Below are positions 61,726-64,000 of a DNA stretch of 64,000 bases, piece after piece. Origin of the DNA: Prinia subflava (taxonomy: Eukaryota > Chordata > Aves > Passeriformes > Cisticolidae). The translations under genes were made by a program, and so were the position numbers. The notes beneath the pieces were generated by a model. It worked only from the letters and a program-made list of their open reading frames with translations. It made no database searches and was not told where the DNA came from. The first letter of the stretch is position 1. Each line of letters starts with the position of its first letter. The DNA lies in contig NC_086251.1 in the NCBI RefSeq assembly GCF_021018805.1, positions 42,788,767 through 42,852,766 of the forward strand, in the 5' to 3' direction.

Positions 61726-64000
61726 ACTCTTCTTTCTTGTTTGTTAATAATGAAACCAAAGGCTAGTTAACCAAAAGCAGTGTTTTATTTTTTGCCATGC
61801 TTTCTGTTTGGTGCAGGAGTTGAAATGGTGGTCAGTGGAGATAATTTAATTTCTGTTCTGAACAACTTAAGAGAGTGCAACCAAAATGAGACGATAAAAT
61901 AATGATTTAGACTGTAGAGGTCATTTATGAACATGACAGAACTACCAACATCATCACCAAGCTATAGGAAAGGGTGAAGGTGACTATTATCTCAGGATTT
62001 GGAGTCTGGAACAGCAGCAATTCTGCTGCTAATGGTAGAAACACAAGCTGGGAGCCAACTGCGTGTCCTCAGCAGAGTTAGCAAGGTTTTTCCAGGTTGG
62101 GAAGTAGGTACCAGATCAATGCAGTATAGAAAGTTTGGGTGGGGTGAGCTATCTTGTCTTACTCTGTCCCATTTCCCCTGTACCGTCCTCCCCAACAGAC
62201 ACATGCACACACACTCACAGTTTGGCTGCTGTATCCACAGCCACTCAATAGATAAATACTTGGTTCCTCTGCACTGTTTATTCTTTCTCTCTGCAAAGCT
62301 GTTACATCTGCAAAACTACAAAATAGATTCTAAAAGACCCCATGCTGTGTCTGCACCAGTCCTACTGTTATGAAGTGTGTTGATAAACATAGTTCTCTAT
62401 ACACTGTATTTTAGAAAAGCAGATTATTTTTGGTATGGTCTTCCATTTGCTAGCATATTTTCATTGGAACAGACTATACCTGAGTCTGAGGAATCTGTGA
62501 AATCTTACCCATAGGCTGAGGGCCTTGTTGTTAAGCAGCACAGTTACTGAGTTTTTCTAACACACTTGGGATCTTTTATTTAAGGAGTCAGTTTTGTGCA
62601 GTTAACAACTATAACTAATACCAGAAGAAAAAGGCCACACTACAGGAATACAAAGTAGTTGTATAGCTTTATCAAATGACAATGAGCTTGTTTGTTCCAG
62701 TCACAGTACCATGGAAATGCAGAGAATTCCAAGCCAGAGGTCAGACAGGAAAAGTAGTCTCACTGCTGTAATTTCACTGTGATTTTCTTGTATTGATTTG
62801 TGAATTTTCGTCTCCCTCCTTGGTCTTCTGTAATTTGTCCAATACTATTTGCAAACGTACATGGTTTAACCACTGTAACACTGGATTTGTGGTGCAGGAG
62901 ACAGAAGACTGACAACCTAACTCGGGGGCAGTGCCAGAGCCAGGCAGTACAGCTGTGCTCTGTGGTGTCAGCCCAGTCGCTGGTTCCTGCATGCAGGCAG
63001 CATGAGTGAGGGCAAGGCACTGTTCTCTGTAGTGCTCCTGTGCTAATGTCCTTGACCTGGAGGCACTCATCGTCTCTCTGCACTACTTTGGAGAGCTCTC
63101 CCACTGCTCCTGAGAATCTGCTGTGTGATGTTTGTGGTGTTTCATTTACATCTGCAGTCGCAACTTCTCAAGCCCCTACTCATATTTTACTCTAAAAGAG
63201 TAATGAAAGGATGGACAGGATAGGAATGAGTCAATATTTCATGTGAAATCCTCTTTGTGACCTGCAGGTCACAGTCTGTGAAGGACCTCACTGTGTGTCA
63301 GCAGCTCAATGAGCACTGAAATGAGTTCCTGGAACTCTGCTGATGGTACAACTGCAGGCATGATTTAGCTGCACAGAGTTACTAGTTATACTCAAAATGA
63401 GTAGATGTAACAGTCTTATACCACTTTCAAATATTTTAGTTCTATGTAATCAGAAATATGTTCAGTAATGGTACATAGCCAAGGAATATTTCTGTTGCTA
63501 AATGTGCTGCACTTACTGCATGTATATGGAAAGTCACCAGAGCACTTTTCACAAACACTAAGTAGATATAAATAAAAGGAAAGCTGTTAAATTTAAAACT
63601 GGCAAAGTAAATGTCATGAATATGCTTGTGTTGAGTGCAAGTAAATAACAGATGTGTTGTCAAATTTATTGGCCTATATTTGTAGCAGCAGAAATTAAAT
63701 TAAACATGCACCACTGTTGTAATGTAGACAGTATTGATATTGCTAGAGGGATTTAGTCTGTGGTGTTATGTAGAAGAGAAATTCTTTCTACAAGAAAAAA
63801 TATTTATATTCACTATCTTGAATCTATCAATCCTGTCCTGACTGAGTCCACTGTGCTTTTTCTCTTTTCCCCATTACTACTCATCCCAAGTGCTTTTGAG
63901 GTAGGTTTCCTTATCCCACAGGAATGGGAACACAGTGTTGGGAGGCTGATTTGTGTGCTTACCTGTTTTTGCTGGCTCTGGCTGGAGAGAGCATCTCTCT
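61726..64000. other. Intron sequence to the window end
   Basis: AT-rich sequence with a short CA run near 62200-62215 and a GC-richer patch at 62900-63120 without recognised homology. An 18-bp palindrome is listed separately. Confidence 0.5.
63256..63273. promoter_or_regulatory. Perfect 18-bp palindrome with nuclear-receptor half-sites
   Basis: TGTGACCTGCAGGTCACA is self-complementary. It contains TGACCT and AGGTCA separated by two bases, an everted repeat of the nuclear-receptor half-site (ER2 layout). The sequence is certain; use as a binding site is inference. Confidence 0.4.

Noticed and set aside
1..64000. Beta-neurexin first exon, next LNS6 exon and splice-site-4 exon
   Set aside because: I looked for the characteristic residues of each on both strands and did not find them; they must lie outside the window.
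1..64000. CRISPR arrays, operons, tRNA or rRNA genes
   Set aside because: No regularly spaced repeats, no cloverleaf sequence and no ribosomal RNA text were seen; the window is vertebrate intronic DNA.

Overview
The window looks like vertebrate, almost certainly bird, nuclear DNA. It is AT-rich, poor in CpG and free of operons. It carries CR1-type LINE fragments with typical avian 3' ends, and several solo LTRs of families I recognise from bird genomes (ERVL-like). I cannot name the species. No rRNA, tRNA, CRISPR array or complete intact gene is visible.

One stretch is clearly protein-coding: a 182-bp exon on the + strand (31650-31831). It has a good splice acceptor and donor and encodes 61 residues of a neurexin. 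The residues match neurexin-3 (NRXN3) better than neurexin-1. This is the exon shared by alpha and beta neurexins that opens the sixth (last) LNS/laminin-G domain, the part that binds neuroligins and other postsynaptic partners. I read the rest of the window as the two large introns flanking it, about 31.6 kb upstream and 32.2 kb downstream, both continuing past the window edges. The beta-specific first exon, the next LNS6 exon and the splice-site-4 exon were not found.

Upstream intron (1-31649): a T/G-rich tract (1.9-2.2 kb); two abutting solo LTRs of different families in opposite orientations (3.8-5.1 kb); a short CR1 tail (15.2 kb); a long decayed CR1 with recognisable reverse-transcriptase remnants (18.8-20.1 kb); a pair of adjacent hairpins including a 35-bp near-perfect palindrome (22.9 kb); a second T/G-rich tract (23.5 kb); two CR1 fragments of different age and opposite orientation (24.7-25.6 kb); a poly-T tract ending in AG (26.3 kb); and an A-rich tract 1 kb before the exon.

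Downstream intron (31832-64000): an LTR fragment (35.4 kb); an isolated CpG-rich block (36.4-36.8 kb) that is the best candidate for an unannotated element; a CR1 tail (42.7 kb); two more solo LTRs (43.8 and 49.1 kb), the latter with a preserved TATA box in the orientation of the gene; A-rich and TA/TG simple repeats; a CR1 (61.4 kb); and a perfect 18-bp palindrome containing paired nuclear-receptor half-sites (63.26 kb).

I did not find a new gene system. The unexplained signals are the CpG-rich block, the tandem hairpins, an alternative acceptor with an in-frame stop just before the exon, and the LTR arrangement around the exon. Family assignments for repeats rest on remembered consensus sequences and have not been checked with a search tool.
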